NCBI RefSeq assembly: GCF_004114975.1
Contig: NZ_CP030051.1
Coordinates: 5,952,001 to 6,016,000, forward strand
Origin: Bradyrhizobium guangdongense
GTDB taxonomy: Bacteria > Pseudomonadota > Alphaproteobacteria > Rhizobiales > Xanthobacteraceae
Length of the DNA stretch: 64,000 nt
Direction: 5' to 3'
Part shown: in pieces, positions 26,809 through 36,987 of the stretch
How the letters are laid out: every line of letters begins with the position of its first letter
How positions within the stretch are numbered: position 1 is the first letter of the stretch
Position numbers and translations under genes: made by a program
Notes under the pieces: generated by a model
Seen by the model: only the letters and a program-made list of their open reading frames with translations
What the model was told of the DNA's origin: nothing
Databases searched by the model: none

Positions 26809-27993
26809 TCACGCTTGGGCCCGCATACTCGCGCCACCAGCGGCCGCCTCGGCGGCATGGCGCTCGATTTCGGCCCGCGTCACCGAGAGAATGGCTTTGC
26901 CGTCAGATCCGACGAGATCAGCCCGGTCCCTCAAGGTCGCGACCGTGATGCAGGTCTCTCCGGAGACGGCATACCATACTGCCCCTTCGTCGCTCACCCT
27001 CAACGCCGTAATCATCGCCACCGGATCGAGATCCGACTTTCTCAGCAACAGGTCGATGGCCTCGGCCGCCAAATTTTGCTCGGCAATCGTCGAGAAGTTC
27101 CGGATCGCGTCGGCTCCGACGACGGACAGCCGCCGCAGATTGGTCGAGGTCTCCGACTTCGCCGGCTCAACCGGCGAAGTGGGGCTGCGCGCGACGAATT
27201 CATAGAGCCGGCCACCCGCTTCTTCAAAGACGCACAGCCGCGATCCCTTATCTGTGCCGACGCCAAAGGCCATACACTGCTGGCCCTCCACGACCATCTT
27301 ACCTCCCGCGCGAACCTCGAGTTTGCACTCAGCCTCCGGCAACACGGCGCCGCATGCCGCAGCGATCGTGATTTGCAGATCGTCAGTCATCTGGAAGCGG
27401 ATGTCCTCAACGCTTCTCCAAACCCGGCGCGACTGGTGCGGATGAAGTTGCGCTAGCCGTTTGATCTCGGAGGCGTACTCCTCCTGCGGCACGACGCGCA
27501 GTTCGGGCCAGCCCGCGATCCATCTGGCCGCGAGCGGGATCATGGACTCCTCCTCTTCTGCCTCGTAAAAACGGTCGTCGAGCGCATCAAGCGCCGGGGC
27601 TCGATTATCGAAGCCGCTCTGAACCACAGCTTCGCCGGGATGAGCCTGCACCCAATCGATCATCTCCTGTAATATCTGGTGTTGCGCGCTCGCTCCCATG
27701 GCCTTGAGTCCAGCGAGCGCATCGCCGGCTGTCGTCGCAAGCATCTCGATTCCCACGTTGTGAATAAACTGGCTGTGGCCGCCATTGAGAACCTGACCTA
27801 AATAGAGATCGGCGTGGTAGGCCTGAATGGCCGCCTCGGGCAGCTCGTTCCTCGTGTAGCTACCGAAATATTGAAGTTCGACGACGCAATTTGCCACAGC
27901 GGCAGTGAGGGAGCCGGCCTTTTTCGGGTCCTTGGCCGCTTCGAAGTCGTCGTGACGCACGATAACGGTCCTCAAACGGCCATCTACAATCAT
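26809..27993 (-). CDS. DUF4375 (DMP19-like) domain hypothetical protein
   Basis: 394 residues from the ATG at 27993, chosen for its GGAGG site; the frame extends nine codons further. The N-terminal ~170 residues resemble DUF4375/DMP19-type proteins (VANCVVELQYFGSYTRNELPEA, GQVLNGGHSQFIHNVG). The remaining ~220 residues are not recognised and contain one run rich in charged residues. No signal peptide or membrane segment. The gene ends 39 bases before the trp promoter on the same strand. Function unknown. Confidence 0.7.
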   Translation of the reverse strand: MIVDGRLRTVIVRHDDFEAAKDPKKAGSLTAAVANCVVELQYFGSYTRNELPEAAIQAYHADLYLGQVLNGGHSQFIHNVGIEMLATTAGDALAGLKAMGASAQHQILQEMIDWVQAHPGEAVVQSGFDNRAPALDALDDRFYEAEEEESMIPLAARWIAGWPELRVVPQEEYASEIKRLAQLHPHQSRRVWRSVEDIRFQMTDDLQITIAAACGAVLPEAECKLEVRAGGKMVVEGQQCMAFGVGTDKGSRLCVFEEAGGRLYEFVARSPTSPVEPAKSETSTNLRRLSVVGADAIRNFSTIAEQNLAAEAIDLLLRKSDLDPVAMITALRVSDEGAVWYAVSGETCITVATLRDRADLVGSDGKAILSVTRAEIERHAAEAAAGGASMRAQA

Positions 27994-28087
27994 CGTGCAC
28001 CTCCGCAGTCTTTTAGCCACGAGCTACACAACCACATCCTAGGATTGTGTGAAAGGGGGGCGCTCCCGCGCGCGTCGCCATGAAGCC

Positions 28088-28762
28088 CTACCCCAAATGC
28101 TTCCGGAAAAACTCCGTCGCCCGGCCCCAGGCGAGCTCGGCGGCTTCGCGGTCGTGCACGGCCTGGCGCTGCTCATTGACGAAGGCGTGCTCGGCGTCAT
28201 AGCGGAACAGCTCAAGCGACTTGCCGGCAGCCTTCATGGCCTTCTCGAAGCCGTTGACCAGCTCCGGCGTGCACCAATCGTCCTTGTTGGCGAAATGGGC
28301 CTGGAGCGGGATCTTGACGTCGGCGGGCTTGGCGGCCTGCTCCGGCGGGATGCCGTAGAACACGACGCCCGCGGCCAGCTCCGGCACATGCACCGCGCCG
28401 ATGATAGTGACGGCGCCGCCGAGACAGAAGCCGGTCAGTCCGACCTTGGCGCCGTTGCGCGACAGATATTGCACGGCGCCGCGCACGGTCTGCGTGGTGG
28501 CGTCCATGAAATCGAGCGAGTTCATTTCCTTGTTGGCGGAATCCGTGTCGTGATAGGGCACCACCTTGCCCTTGTAGAGATCGGGCGCCAGCGCATCGAA
28601 GCCGGCGAGCGCAAAGCGGTCGCAAAGACCCTTGATCTGGTCCGACAGGCCCCACCACTCCTGGATCACGACCACGCCCGGCGCGTTGCCGCGCGCGGCA
28701 TTGGCGAGATAACCGGAGGCATCCTTGCCGTCCGGGCGCTTGAAAGTGATGGCGGTTCCCAT
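28088..28762 (-). CDS. Dienelactone hydrolase family protein
   Basis: 224 residues from the ATG at 28762, preceded by GGAGG. Alpha/beta hydrolase with Cys nucleophile in GLTGFCLGGA, Asp in ANKDDWCTP and His in YDAEHAFVNEQ, the catalytic triad of dienelactone hydrolases. EWWGLSDQIKGLCDRFA is a further family hallmark. These enzymes open dienelactones in chlorocatechol breakdown, but many members act on other lactones or esters. No catechol genes lie beside it. It is followed on the same strand only by an uncharacterised gap. Confidence 0.88.
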   Translation of the reverse strand: MGTAITFKRPDGKDASGYLANAARGNAPGVVVIQEWWGLSDQIKGLCDRFALAGFDALAPDLYKGKVVPYHDTDSANKEMNSLDFMDATTQTVRGAVQYLSRNGAKVGLTGFCLGGAVTIIGAVHVPELAAGVVFYGIPPEQAAKPADVKIPLQAHFANKDDWCTPELVNGFEKAMKAAGKSLELFRYDAEHAFVNEQRQAVHDREAAELAWGRATEFFRKHLG

Positions 28763-28860
28763 GGTGTCCTCCGGGTGAGTTTCTGAGGGCGGTTGGCGGT
28801 ATTCTGGCGGCTGCGCGCGCGATAGGCAATCGCGCCGGACAACACACGCGCGTGTCCAAT

Positions 28861-28888
28861 AAAAAAGCCCCCTTACGGAGGCTTTTTC
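28861..28888. terminator. Terminator downstream of fbcH
   Basis: AAAAAAGCC, CC, TTAC, GG, GGCTTTTTC: an imperfect stem with one C-A mismatch flanked by A and T runs, so it can act in both directions. On the minus strand, the T run follows the fbcH stop by about 20 bases. Confidence 0.75.
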
Positions 28889-28908
28889 ATTCTCGTTTCG
28901 CGCGCCGC

Positions 28909-30981
28909 TCAGTGCGAGTCGGCCCAGACCTTCTTCTTGGTGAAGTACATCAGGAACGCGAAGATGATCAGGAATACGAACACTTGGAGGCCGAGGCGCT
29001 TGCGCGCCTCCATGTGCGGCTCGGCGGTCCACATCAGGAACGTGGTGACGTCCTTGGCGTACTGCGCGACCGTCGTCGGCGAACCGTCGTCATAGGTCAC
29101 CTGGCCGTCGCTGAGGGGCTTCGGCATCTTGATCGCGTGGCCCGGGAAGTACTTGTTGTAGTACGAGCCCTCCGGAATGGTCACGCCTTCCGGCACCTTG
29201 TCCTCGAAGCCCTGGAGCACGGCGGCGACATAGTCCGGGCCCTGCTCCTGGTACTGGGTGAAGAAGTCGAAGACGAACCAGGGGAAGCCGCGGCCGTAGG
29301 AGCGCGCCTTGGTGATCAGCGACAGATCGGGCGGCGCCGCGCCGCCGTTCGCCGCGCGAGCCGCCTGCTCGTTCGGGAATGGCGAGGGGAAATAGTCGGC
29401 CGGCCGACCCGGGCGCTCGAACATATCGCCGGCGTCGTTCGGTCCGTCCTTGATCTTGTAGTCGGAGGCAAAGGCCGCGGCCTGCGCCACCGAGTAACCG
29501 GGTCCACCGGCTTCCGCGAGGTTGCGGAACGCGATGTAGGACAGGCCGTGGCAGTTGGAGCAGACCTCCTTGTAGACCTTCAGGCCGCGCTGGAGCGCAC
29601 CACGGTCATACTTGCCGAAAGGACCCGCGAAGGACCAGCTGTTGGCCGGCGGCTTGGTGCCACCTTCCTCGGCGCGGGCGTTGTCTGCCGAGGCGGCAAA
29701 TAGCGCGCCTGCCAGGGCCAGCGCGATCGCAGTCGAGACCATCGGCGTCGACCTGCTGCCGGTCTTGGCAAGCACTGCGTCCGAGATCGAGTTCGGCACC
29801 GGCCGCGGCTTCTCGATACGCGAGAGCAGCGGCAGCACGATCAGGAAATAGGCGAAGTAGCACACCGTCAGGACCCGGCCGGCGATCACATAGATGCCTT
29901 CCGGCGGCTGCGCACCGAGATAGCCGAGCAGGATGCAGACCACCACGAAGATCCAGAAGAACTGCTTGGCCAGCGGGCGGTACTTCGACGAACGCGTCCG
30001 TGCGCTGTCGAGCCAGGGCAGGAAGCACAGGATGATGATCGCCGAGAACATCGCGATGACACCGGCGAGCTTGTTCGGGATCGAACGCAGGATCGCGTAG
30101 AACGGCAGGTAATACCATTCCGGCACGATGTGCGGCGGCGTCACGCCCGGGTTCGCCGGAATGTAGTTGTCGGCGTCGCCGAGATAGTTCGGCATGTAGA
30201 AGATGAACCAGGCGTAGAGCAGCAGGAAGCAGGCGACGCCGAACATGTCCTTGATGGTCGCGTGCGGCGTGAACGGCACGGTGTCCTTTTCCGTCTTCGG
30301 CTCGACGCCGTCAGGATTGTTCTGGCCGGCGACGTGCAGCGCCCAGACGTGCAGCACGACCACGCCCGCGATCAGGAACGGCAGCAGATAGTGCAGCGAG
30401 AAGAAGCGGTTCAGCGTCGGATTGCCGACCGAATAGCCGCCCCACAACAGCGTCACGATGCTCTCGCCGACATAGGGAATGGCGGAGAACAGGTTGGTGA
30501 TGACCGTGGCGCCCCAGAAGCTCATCTGGCCCCAGGGGAGCACGTATCCCATGAAGCCCGTTGCCATCATCAGCAGATAGATGATGACACCAAGGATCCA
30601 GAGCACCTCGCGCGGCTCCTTGTACGAGCCGTAATAGAGGCCGCGCAGCATGTGGACGTAGACCGCGAAGAAGAACATCGACGCGCCGACCGCATGCATG
30701 TTGCGCAGCAGCCAGCCGTAGTTCACGTCACGAACGATCAGCTCGACCGACTTGAAGGCGAGATCGGCATGCGGCGTGTAGTGCATCGCCAGGATCACGC
30801 CGGTCAGGATCTGAATCCCCAGCATGAAGGAGAGGATGGCGCCGAAGGTCCACCAATAGTTCAGGTTGCGCGGGGTGGGATAGGCGACGAAGGAAGAGTG
30901 CATGAGACCAAAGATCGGCAGGCGCCGCTCGATCCATTGCAGGGCCGGATTGCTCGGCTGGTAGTCGGATGGTCCGCTCAT
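28909..30981 (-). CDS. fbcH: Cytochrome b / cytochrome c1 polyprotein of the bc1 complex
   Basis: 690 residues. The N-terminal ~420 are cytochrome b: heme-ligand His pairs in [22 protein letters not shown] and [21 protein letters not shown], and the Qo-site PEWY in [14 protein letters not shown]. An internal signal-like segment ([21 protein letters not shown]) precedes cytochrome c1 with CSNCH heme attachment and a C-terminal membrane anchor. In B. japonicum, fbcH is one gene whose product is cleaved into b and c1; this has the same layout. It oxidises ubiquinol and reduces cytochrome c, pumping protons. It lies 61 bases after fbcF. Confidence 0.97.
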   Translation of the reverse strand: MSGPSDYQPSNPALQWIERRLPIFGLMHSSFVAYPTPRNLNYWWTFGAILSFMLGIQILTGVILAMHYTPHADLAFKSVELIVRDVNYGWLLRNMHAVGASMFFFAVYVHMLRGLYYGSYKEPREVLWILGVIIYLLMMATGFMGYVLPWGQMSFWGATVITNLFSAIPYVGESIVTLLWGGYSVGNPTLNRFFSLHYLLPFLIAGVVVLHVWALHVAGQNNPDGVEPKTEKDTVPFTPHATIKDMFGVACFLLLYAWFIFYMPNYLGDADNYIPANPGVTPPHIVPEWYYLPFYAILRSIPNKLAGVIAMFSAIIILCFLPWLDSARTRSSKYRPLAKQFFWIFVVVCILLGYLGAQPPEGIYVIAGRVLTVCYFAYFLIVLPLLSRIEKPRPVPNSISDAVLAKTGSRSTPMVSTAIALALAGALFAASADNARAEEGGTKPPANSWSFAGPFGKYDRGALQRGLKVYKEVCSNCHGLSYIAFRNLAEAGGPGYSVAQAAAFASDYKIKDGPNDAGDMFERPGRPADYFPSPFPNEQAARAANGGAAPPDLSLITKARSYGRGFPWFVFDFFTQYQEQGPDYVAAVLQGFEDKVPEGVTIPEGSYYNKYFPGHAIKMPKPLSDGQVTYDDGSPTTVAQYAKDVTTFLMWTAEPHMEARKRLGLQVFVFLIIFAFLMYFTKKKVWADSH

Positions 30982-31042
30982 GATGCGATCCTGAGGAAAT
31001 AAAACGACGAGACGGCGCGAAGCTTCGGACGCGGGTCGAAGC

Positions 31043-31573
31043 TCAGCCGATCTGGATTTTGGTGTCGGAAACGAAAGTGTACGGCGGCACCGGCAGGTTC
31101 GCGGGCGCGGGCCCCTGGCGGATGCGGCCGGACGAATCGTACTGCGAACCATGGCAGGGGCAGAAGAACCCGTCGTAATTGCCTTCATGGGCGATCGGGA
31201 TGCAGCCGAGATGGGTGCAGATGCCGATCACGACCAGCCACTGATCATGGCCGGACTTCACCCGGGCCTCGTCGGACTGCGGATCGGGCAGGCTCGCCAC
31301 GGGAACGGCGCGCGCCTCGTCGATCTGCTTCTTGGTGCGGTGGCTGATGTAGATCGGCTTGCCGCGCCAGAACACCTTGATGTCCTGTCCCTCGGCCACC
31401 GGGCTGAGATCGACCTCGATCGGCGCACCGGCGGCGATGGTCGAGGCGTCCGGATTCATTTGGGAGATAAAGGGCCAGAGCGCGGCTGCGCCCCCTACTG
31501 CTGCGGCCGCCCCCGTTGCAACGAATAAGAAATCACGGCGTGTCGGATGGTCCGCCGAAGACGCTGTCGTCAC
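31043..31573 (-). CDS. fbcF: Ubiquinol-cytochrome c reductase Rieske iron-sulfur subunit
   Basis: 176 residues. A twin-arginine signal ([17 protein letters not shown]) that remains as the membrane anchor, then the Rieske fold with cluster ligands CTHLGC and CPCHGSQYD. It takes an electron from ubiquinol and passes it to cytochrome c1. First gene of the fbcFH operon. Divergent from trmL across 277 bases. Confidence 0.97.
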   Translation of the reverse strand: MTTASSADHPTRRDFLFVATGAAAAVGGAAALWPFISQMNPDASTIAAGAPIEVDLSPVAEGQDIKVFWRGKPIYISHRTKKQIDEARAVPVASLPDPQSDEARVKSGHDQWLVVIGICTHLGCIPIAHEGNYDGFFCPCHGSQYDSSGRIRQGPAPANLPVPPYTFVSDTKIQIG

Positions 31574-31850
31574 GATTCCAACCCTTTCTTCTTATGCGAC
31601 CGGTGGAACCGCTCCAGGAGCCCCCAAGGTCCCCGGAACAGTGCTGCCGGCGCCCGCGGCCCCCCGCGGCGGCAGAACTTCGCTTCCCCGCCAAAACAAG
31701 GCGAAAACAGCAGTCCAGAATCGTTCTATTGGCACCCTTGCAGGGCGAGCGCAAGCCCGCTAACGGCGCGGGGGCGTGCAATGCACGAATTCCGCGGCCG
31801 GCGATGTTTTATTGAGACATTTCCGGCCTACAACCGCCCCCGTAACGCTC

Positions 31851-32309
31851 ATGCAGATCGCGCTTTTCCAACCCGACATCCCCCAGAACACCGGCACGAT
31901 TCTCCGGCTCTGCGCCTGCCTTGGCATCGCCGCCCACATCATCGAACCGGCCGGCTTCCCGGTCTCCGACCGGCATTTCCGCCGGGCGGGAATGGATTAC
32001 CTCGACCATGTCAGCATCGTCAGGCACGATTCCTGGTCGAAATTCGAGGAGTGGCGCAAAGGCCAAGGCTACCGCCTGCTGCTGTTCACCACCAAAGCTG
32101 CCACCGACTACCGCGATTTCCATTACCAGACGTCGGACATCCTGCTATTCGGGCGCGAGAGCGCCGGCGTCACCGACGCGGTGGTCGAGGCCGCGGATGC
32201 GCGCCTGGTGATCCCGATCGCCGAAGGGTTGCGGTCGCTCAATGTCGCCATGAGCGCGGCGATGGCCGCCGGCGAAGCGCTGCGGCAGGTCCGGAACCTG
32301 CACCATTGA
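31851..32309 (+). CDS. trmL: tRNA (cytidine/uridine-2'-O-)-methyltransferase TrmL
   Basis: 152 residues. SPOUT-class methyltransferase: N-terminal LFQPDIPQNTGTILRLCA, then ILLFGRESAGVTDAV and IPIAEGLRSLNVAMSAAMAAGEAL forming the trefoil knot that binds SAM. TrmL methylates the ribose of wobble base 34 in two leucine tRNAs. The queE gene follows after 18 bases. Confidence 0.93.
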   Translation: MQIALFQPDIPQNTGTILRLCACLGIAAHIIEPAGFPVSDRHFRRAGMDYLDHVSIVRHDSWSKFEEWRKGQGYRLLLFTTKAATDYRDFHYQTSDILLFGRESAGVTDAVVEAADARLVIPIAEGLRSLNVAMSAAMAAGEALRQVRNLHH

Positions 32310-32327
32310 TATGACGAGGAGAGACCA

Positions 32328-32960
32328 GTGAGCTACGCGGTCAAGGAAATCTTCCTGACCCTGCAAGGCGAAGGCGCCCATGTCGGACGCGCGTCGGTGT
32401 TCTGCCGTTTTGCCGGCTGCAACCTCTGGAGCGGTCGCGAGGTGGACCGCGCCGGCGCGACATGTCAGTTCTGCGACACCGATTTCGTCGGCACCGACGG
32501 CACGCTCGGCGGCCGCTATGCCTCGGCCGTGGAACTCGCCGATACCATCGCGGCGCAGTGGACGGCCAAGGCCAACAACCGCTACGTGGTGCTGACCGGT
32601 GGCGAGCCGCTGCTCCAGGTCGATGCCGCACTGGTCGAGGCGCTGCGCGCACGCGGCTTCGAGATCGGCGTCGAGACCAACGGCACGATGGCCGCGCCTG
32701 ATGGCCTCGACTGGATCTGCGTCAGCCCCAAGGGCGGCAGCGAACTCGTGCTGCGGCAGGGGCATGAGCTGAAGCTGGTCTATCCGCAGGCGCTCGCCGC
32801 ACCGGAAGCTTTCGAGGGCCTCGCCTTCGAGCGCTTCTCGCTGCAGCCGATGGACGGCCCCGACGTCATCGAGAACACCGCGCGCGCGATCGACTATTGC
32901 CTGCGCCATCCGCAATGGCGGCTGAGCGTGCAGACGCATAAATCGCTCGGCATCAGATAG
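32328..32960 (+). CDS. queE: 7-carboxy-7-deazaguanine synthase QueE
   Basis: 210 residues from a GTG at 32328 (GAGGAGA upstream). Radical SAM enzyme with LTLQGEGAHVGRASVFCRFAGC and a cluster-binding C-x14-C-x2-C spacing, the QueE variation on C-x3-C-x2-C; TGGEPLLQ follows. It contracts 6-carboxytetrahydropterin to 7-carboxy-7-deazaguanine in preQ0/queuosine synthesis. 14 bases upstream of queD. Confidence 0.95.
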   Translation: MSYAVKEIFLTLQGEGAHVGRASVFCRFAGCNLWSGREVDRAGATCQFCDTDFVGTDGTLGGRYASAVELADTIAAQWTAKANNRYVVLTGGEPLLQVDAALVEALRARGFEIGVETNGTMAAPDGLDWICVSPKGGSELVLRQGHELKLVYPQALAAPEAFEGLAFERFSLQPMDGPDVIENTARAIDYCLRHPQWRLSVQTHKSLGIR

Positions 32961-32974
32961 GACTGAACGGACAG

Positions 32975-33340
32975 ATGTGGGAATTGACGAAATCGTTCCG
33001 CTTCGAGGCGGCGCATACGCTGAAGGGCACGACCTTTGGCGCGGCGAGCGAGGAGATCCACGGCCACTCCTTCCGCGCCGAGGTGACGGTGCGCGGCACG
33101 CCGGATCCCGCGACCGGCATGGTGGTCGATCTCGGCCTGCTGCAGCGCGCGATCGAGGAGGTGCGGTTGGGGCTCGACCACAAGTTCCTCAACAAGATCG
33201 AGGCGCTCGGCACGCCGACGCTGGAGAACCTGTCGCGCTTCGTCTGGGAGCGGCTGGCGCATATCGGCAAGCTCACTCGCGTCAGCATCCACCGCGACAG
33301 TTGCAACGAGAGCTGCACCTATTACGGTCCGCAGGGCTAA
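32975..33340 (+). CDS. queD: 6-carboxytetrahydropterin synthase QueD
   Basis: 121 residues. Zinc ligands His in [16 protein letters not shown]; catalytic Cys and DHKFLNKI segment; Glu in [11 protein letters not shown]. It turns dihydroneopterin triphosphate into 6-carboxytetrahydropterin, the substrate for QueE. It lies between queE and hemF with only 4 bases before hemF. No queC or queF in the window, so later steps are encoded elsewhere. Confidence 0.95.
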   Translation: MWELTKSFRFEAAHTLKGTTFGAASEEIHGHSFRAEVTVRGTPDPATGMVVDLGLLQRAIEEVRLGLDHKFLNKIEALGTPTLENLSRFVWERLAHIGKLTRVSIHRDSCNESCTYYGPQG

Positions 33341-33344
33341 CGAC

Positions 33345-34244
33345 ATGACATCGACATTGGACCCCAACCTGATCGAAGACCGCAAGGCCCGCGCCCGCAA
33401 CTGGTTCGAGCATCTGCGCGACGATATCTGCGCGAGCTTCGAGCGGCTCGAGGATGAGGCGCCGCAAAGCCTCTATCCCGGCGCGGCGGGCCGCTTCGTC
33501 CGCGCGCCCTGGCAGCGCACCGACCATAGCGGCGCAGCGGGCGGCGGCGGCGTGATGTCGATGATGCACGGCCGCCTGTTCGAGAAGGTCGGTGTGCACT
33601 GCTCGACCGTGCACGGCGAATTCGCGCCCGAGTTTCGCGCCCAGATTCCGGGCGCCTCGGAAGACCCGCACTTCTGGGCCTCCGGCATCTCGCTGATCGC
33701 GCACATGCGCAGTCCGCACGTGCCGGCCGTGCACATGAACACGCGCTTCGTCGTCACCACCAAAGCCTGGTTCGGCGGCGGCGCCGATTTGACGCCGGTG
33801 CTCGACCGCAGGCGCACGCAGGAGGATGCGGACACCCTCGCCTTCCACGCGGCGATGAAGCAGGCCTGCGAGCAGAAGAGCGGCGTTGCCGACTACGACA
33901 AGTACAAGAAGTGGTGCGACGAGTATTTCTATCTGCCGCACCGGAAAGAGGCGCGCGGCATCGGCGGCATCTTCTACGACTGGCACGACAGCGGCGATTG
34001 GGAGGCCGACCTCGCCTTCACGCAGGATGTCGGCCGCGCCTTCCTGAAAATCTATCCTGACATCGTCAGGCGCAATTTCGCGACGAGCTGGACGGCGGAG
34101 GACCGCGAGGAGCAACTGATCCGGCGCGGCCGCTATGTCGAGTTCAACCTGCTCTACGACCGCGGCACCATCTTCGGACTCAAGACCGGCGGCAATGTGG
34201 ATTCGATCCTGTCGTCGATGCCGCCGGAGGTGAAATGGCCATGA
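33345..34244 (+). CDS. hemF: Oxygen-dependent coproporphyrinogen III oxidase
   Basis: 299 residues. The family signatures [23 protein letters not shown] and [19 protein letters not shown] are intact. It oxidatively decarboxylates coproporphyrinogen III to protoporphyrinogen IX using oxygen. The fourth gene of the trmL-queE-queD-hemF operon; its 3' end overlaps the next gene by 4-10 bases. The anaerobic counterpart HemN is not in this window. Confidence 0.97.
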   Translation: MTSTLDPNLIEDRKARARNWFEHLRDDICASFERLEDEAPQSLYPGAAGRFVRAPWQRTDHSGAAGGGGVMSMMHGRLFEKVGVHCSTVHGEFAPEFRAQIPGASEDPHFWASGISLIAHMRSPHVPAVHMNTRFVVTTKAWFGGGADLTPVLDRRRTQEDADTLAFHAAMKQACEQKSGVADYDKYKKWCDEYFYLPHRKEARGIGGIFYDWHDSGDWEADLAFTQDVGRAFLKIYPDIVRRNFATSWTAEDREEQLIRRGRYVEFNLLYDRGTIFGLKTGGNVDSILSSMPPEVKWP

Positions 34245-34975
34245 GCGTGATCAAGCCGCTGCCCCGCGCCATGCTGATCGACATGGACGACACCATCCTG
34301 TCGGCCTACGGCCGGCCCGAGATTGCGTGGAACACGATCGCGGAGGAATTCGCCGAGGAATTCGCGCCGCTGCCACCGGCTCAAGTCGCAACCGCCGTGC
34401 TGGCTTATGCGCGAAACTTCTGGGCCAATGCAGAAGCCGCCTGGCGGATGAAGCTGGGCGAGGCGCGGCGGCTGACGGTGCGCGGCGGTTTTGCCACGCT
34501 TGCAGCGCAGGGCCATCGCGCCCTGCCCGACGATCTCGCCGATCGCCTCGCCGACCGCTTCACCACCTACCGCGAGGAAGCGATCTTCGTCTTTCCCGGC
34601 GCCCATGATGCGATCGACGCCTTCAAGGCGCACGGCGTCAAGCTCGCGCTGGTCACCAATGGCGCCGCCGACATGCAGCGCGCCAAGGTCGAGCGCTTCG
34701 AGCTGACCCATCGCTTCGATCACATCCAGATCGAGGGCGAGCACGGTTTCGGCAAGCCCGAGGAGCGCGCCTATCTGCACGCGATGGAGGCGCTCGGCGT
34801 CACGCCTGCGGACACCTGGATGATCGGCGACAATCTCGAATGGGAGGTCGTGACGCCGCAGCGCCTCGGCATCTATGCGATCTGGCTCGACGCGCATGGC
34901 GAGGGCCTGCCCGAGGGCTCGACCGTCAAGCCGGACCGCATCATCCGCTCGCTCACCGAGCTGGTGCCGGGCTAA
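34235..34975 (+). CDS. HAD-family hydrolase
   Basis: 246 residues from the ATG at 34235, or 244 from the ATG at 34241, which gives an ATGA overlap with hemF; GGAGG at 34226 fits either. Catalytic motif I is MLIDMDDTI (nucleophile Asp), motif [15 protein letters not shown], motif [11 protein letters not shown] and motif [12 protein letters not shown]. It is a subfamily I HAD phosphatase, similar to YjjG-type nucleotidases. Substrate unknown; the operon position does not settle it. Confidence 0.85.
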   Translation: MAMSVIKPLPRAMLIDMDDTILSAYGRPEIAWNTIAEEFAEEFAPLPPAQVATAVLAYARNFWANAEAAWRMKLGEARRLTVRGGFATLAAQGHRALPDDLADRLADRFTTYREEAIFVFPGAHDAIDAFKAHGVKLALVTNGAADMQRAKVERFELTHRFDHIQIEGEHGFGKPEERAYLHAMEALGVTPADTWMIGDNLEWEVVTPQRLGIYAIWLDAHGEGLPEGSTVKPDRIIRSLTELVPG

Positions 34976-35122
34976 ATTCCGAAAACAACCCCATGCACAG
35001 TAGCCGGCCGCTGCAGAATCAACGGCTTGCCGCAAAACGGACCGCGCCTGCGGATTTTACGAAAAATTCTTGACCCGTCGGGCAAAACAGGCGCATGATG
35101 CCATCATCGGGATGCTATCGCT

Positions 35123-35317
35123 TTAGCCGCCGGCCACGCGCGCGCAGGCGATTGCCTCGGCGAGCACTGTCCGGTCCCCGATGTGATTGGCGAGCAGCAG
35201 GATCAGCCGGGCGTTCATGCGTAGCGCCTGCTCCTCATCGAGATCGCGCTGGCTGTTGATCAGCTCGGCGTAGAAATCGTCGGGATCAGCGATGTTCGGT
35301 GAAAGGTTGAGCATCAT
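35123..35317 (-). CDS. DUF2783 small protein
   Basis: 64 residues: begins MMLNLSPNIADPDDFYAELI and ends with a short helical region, LEEQALRMNARLILLLANHIG-like in character. It matches DUF2783, a family that almost always follows an FAD-dependent aromatic hydroxylase, as here. The start overlaps the hydroxylase stop as ATGATG. A role as a small partner or assembly factor for the hydroxylase is inferred; no activity is known to me. Confidence 0.8.
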   Translation of the reverse strand: MMLNLSPNIADPDDFYAELINSQRDLDEEQALRMNARLILLLANHIGDRTVLAEAIACARVAGG

Positions 35318-36963
35318 GCCGCAAGCTCCTTCTGGCCGGCGCCGGGTTGAGCGCTGTCCTGCCCGGTGGCGCGCAACATCGCGTCGATGATCTTTGCCTC
35401 GTCGAATCCGCTCCAGCGGGCGGCGACATATTGGTCGGGCCGGAACAAATAGGTAGTCCCGGAGGATGCGCCATAGCGCGCGGCAAGCAGGCCGGTCGGA
35501 TCCTCGATGTCGCGCCCGACACGGATGATCCTCGCTGCAAGAGGACCAATCGCGATCTCGGTCTTGTCGGTGGCGTTGCCGAAGGTCACCACCGTGAAGC
35601 CATCGCCGAGGCAACGGAGGAACCACGACGGCTTGTCGGCAATGGCAATCGGCGCATCGGCCGCATTGGTGCCGGGCCGCATCTCGCCGATGACGAGGTC
35701 CTCGTCGGGCGTGTTGAGCGCCGAGGTCGCATACGGCGTCGGCACCGACAGGCGGCCGCTGTTGACCAGCGGTCGTGCGAAGCCGTGATGCTGGGCCAGC
35801 TCCAGCACGGCGTCGCGGAAATAGCGGCTCACCTTGGTCTTCGGCGTGATGAAGTCGGTGGCGCGGGTCGAGTTCAGGATGTTGTCGTCGGCCGCATAAG
35901 CCCGCTCTTCGTGATAGCTGTCGAGCAGCGCTTCCGGCGCTTCGCCGCGTAGCACCATCGCGAGCTTCCAGGCGAGATTGTCGATGTCCTGCACGCCGGT
36001 GTTGGCGCCGCGCGCGCCGAACGGCGAGACCTGATGGGCGGCATCTCCGGCAAACAGCACGCGCCCCTGGCGGAAATTGTCGATGCGCCGGCAGGCAAAC
36101 TGATAGATCGAGACCCATTCGAGTGCGAACTGCGCGTCGTCGCCGAGCATCGCCCGAATGCGCGGGATCACCCGCTCCGGCTGCTTTTCCGCATCGGCAT
36201 CGGCGCCCCAGCCGAGCTGGAAGTCAATGCGCCAAATGTTGTCCGCCTGCCGGTGCAGCAGCACGGACTGGCCGGGATGGAACGGCGGATCGAACCAGAA
36301 CCAGCGTTCGGTCGGGAAATCCGCTTTCATGGCGACGTCGGCAATCAGGAAGCGGTCCTGGAAGAACTGCCCCGTGAACTCGGCGCCGACCATCTTGCGC
36401 GTATCGGAGTTGGCGCCGTCGCAGGCGATCACCCACTCCGCCTCCATGGTGAAGATGCCATCGGGCGTCTCCACCGCGAGGATCGCATGGTCACCGGGCT
36501 GCTTCAGGCTGATCAGGCGGTGCTTCCAGCGCAGGTCGATCAGCGGATTGGCCCTGCACTTGGCGACCAGGATCTCCTCAAGATGATATTGCTGCAGATT
36601 GATCATGGCCGGCCATTGGTGATTGGCCTCGGGCAACAGGTCGAACTGGTAGGACAGCTGGTCGCGGAAGAAGACCTTGCCGACCTTCCAGCTCACGCCG
36701 CGATCGACCATGGGCGCCGCACAGTCGAGCCGGTCCCATATCTCGAGCGGACGCTTGGCATAGCAGACCGCGCGCGAGCCGATCGAGACGGTGTCGTTGT
36801 CGTCGAGCACGACGACGGGCTGGCCGCGCGCCGCGCAATCGAGCGCCGCGGTGAGACCGATGGGACCTGCGCCGATCACGACGATCGGATGCCGCTTCAC
36901 GATGCCGTCCGCCTGCTCCTTCGAGCGCAGATAGCCGAACTTCGGATAGATGTAGTTCGTCAT
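35314..36963 (-). CDS. FAD-dependent aromatic hydroxylase (MhpA-like)
   Basis: 549 residues. GAGPIG near residue 32 (FAD-binding), ACDGANSDTRKMVG (DG motif) and FAGDAAHQVSPFGARGANTGVQD (second FAD motif) define a two-component-free class A monooxygenase like MhpA. The C-terminal ~130 residues form the thioredoxin-like extra domain of the MhpA/PHBH-large group. It probably hydroxylates a phenylpropionate-, phenylacetate- or related phenol. It is in an operon: VOC gene, this gene (24-base gap), DUF2783. A divergent MarR regulator controls it. Confidence 0.88.
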   Translation of the reverse strand: MTNYIYPKFGYLRSKEQADGIVKRHPIVVIGAGPIGLTAALDCAARGQPVVVLDDNDTVSIGSRAVCYAKRPLEIWDRLDCAAPMVDRGVSWKVGKVFFRDQLSYQFDLLPEANHQWPAMINLQQYHLEEILVAKCRANPLIDLRWKHRLISLKQPGDHAILAVETPDGIFTMEAEWVIACDGANSDTRKMVGAEFTGQFFQDRFLIADVAMKADFPTERWFWFDPPFHPGQSVLLHRQADNIWRIDFQLGWGADADAEKQPERVIPRIRAMLGDDAQFALEWVSIYQFACRRIDNFRQGRVLFAGDAAHQVSPFGARGANTGVQDIDNLAWKLAMVLRGEAPEALLDSYHEERAYAADDNILNSTRATDFITPKTKVSRYFRDAVLELAQHHGFARPLVNSGRLSVPTPYATSALNTPDEDLVIGEMRPGTNAADAPIAIADKPSWFLRCLGDGFTVVTFGNATDKTEIAIGPLAARIIRVGRDIEDPTGLLAARYGASSGTTYLFRPDQYVAARWSGFDEAKIIDAMLRATGQDSAQPGAGQKELAA

Positions 36964-36987
36964 GTTCGCTGTCCTGCTGACTAGAAG

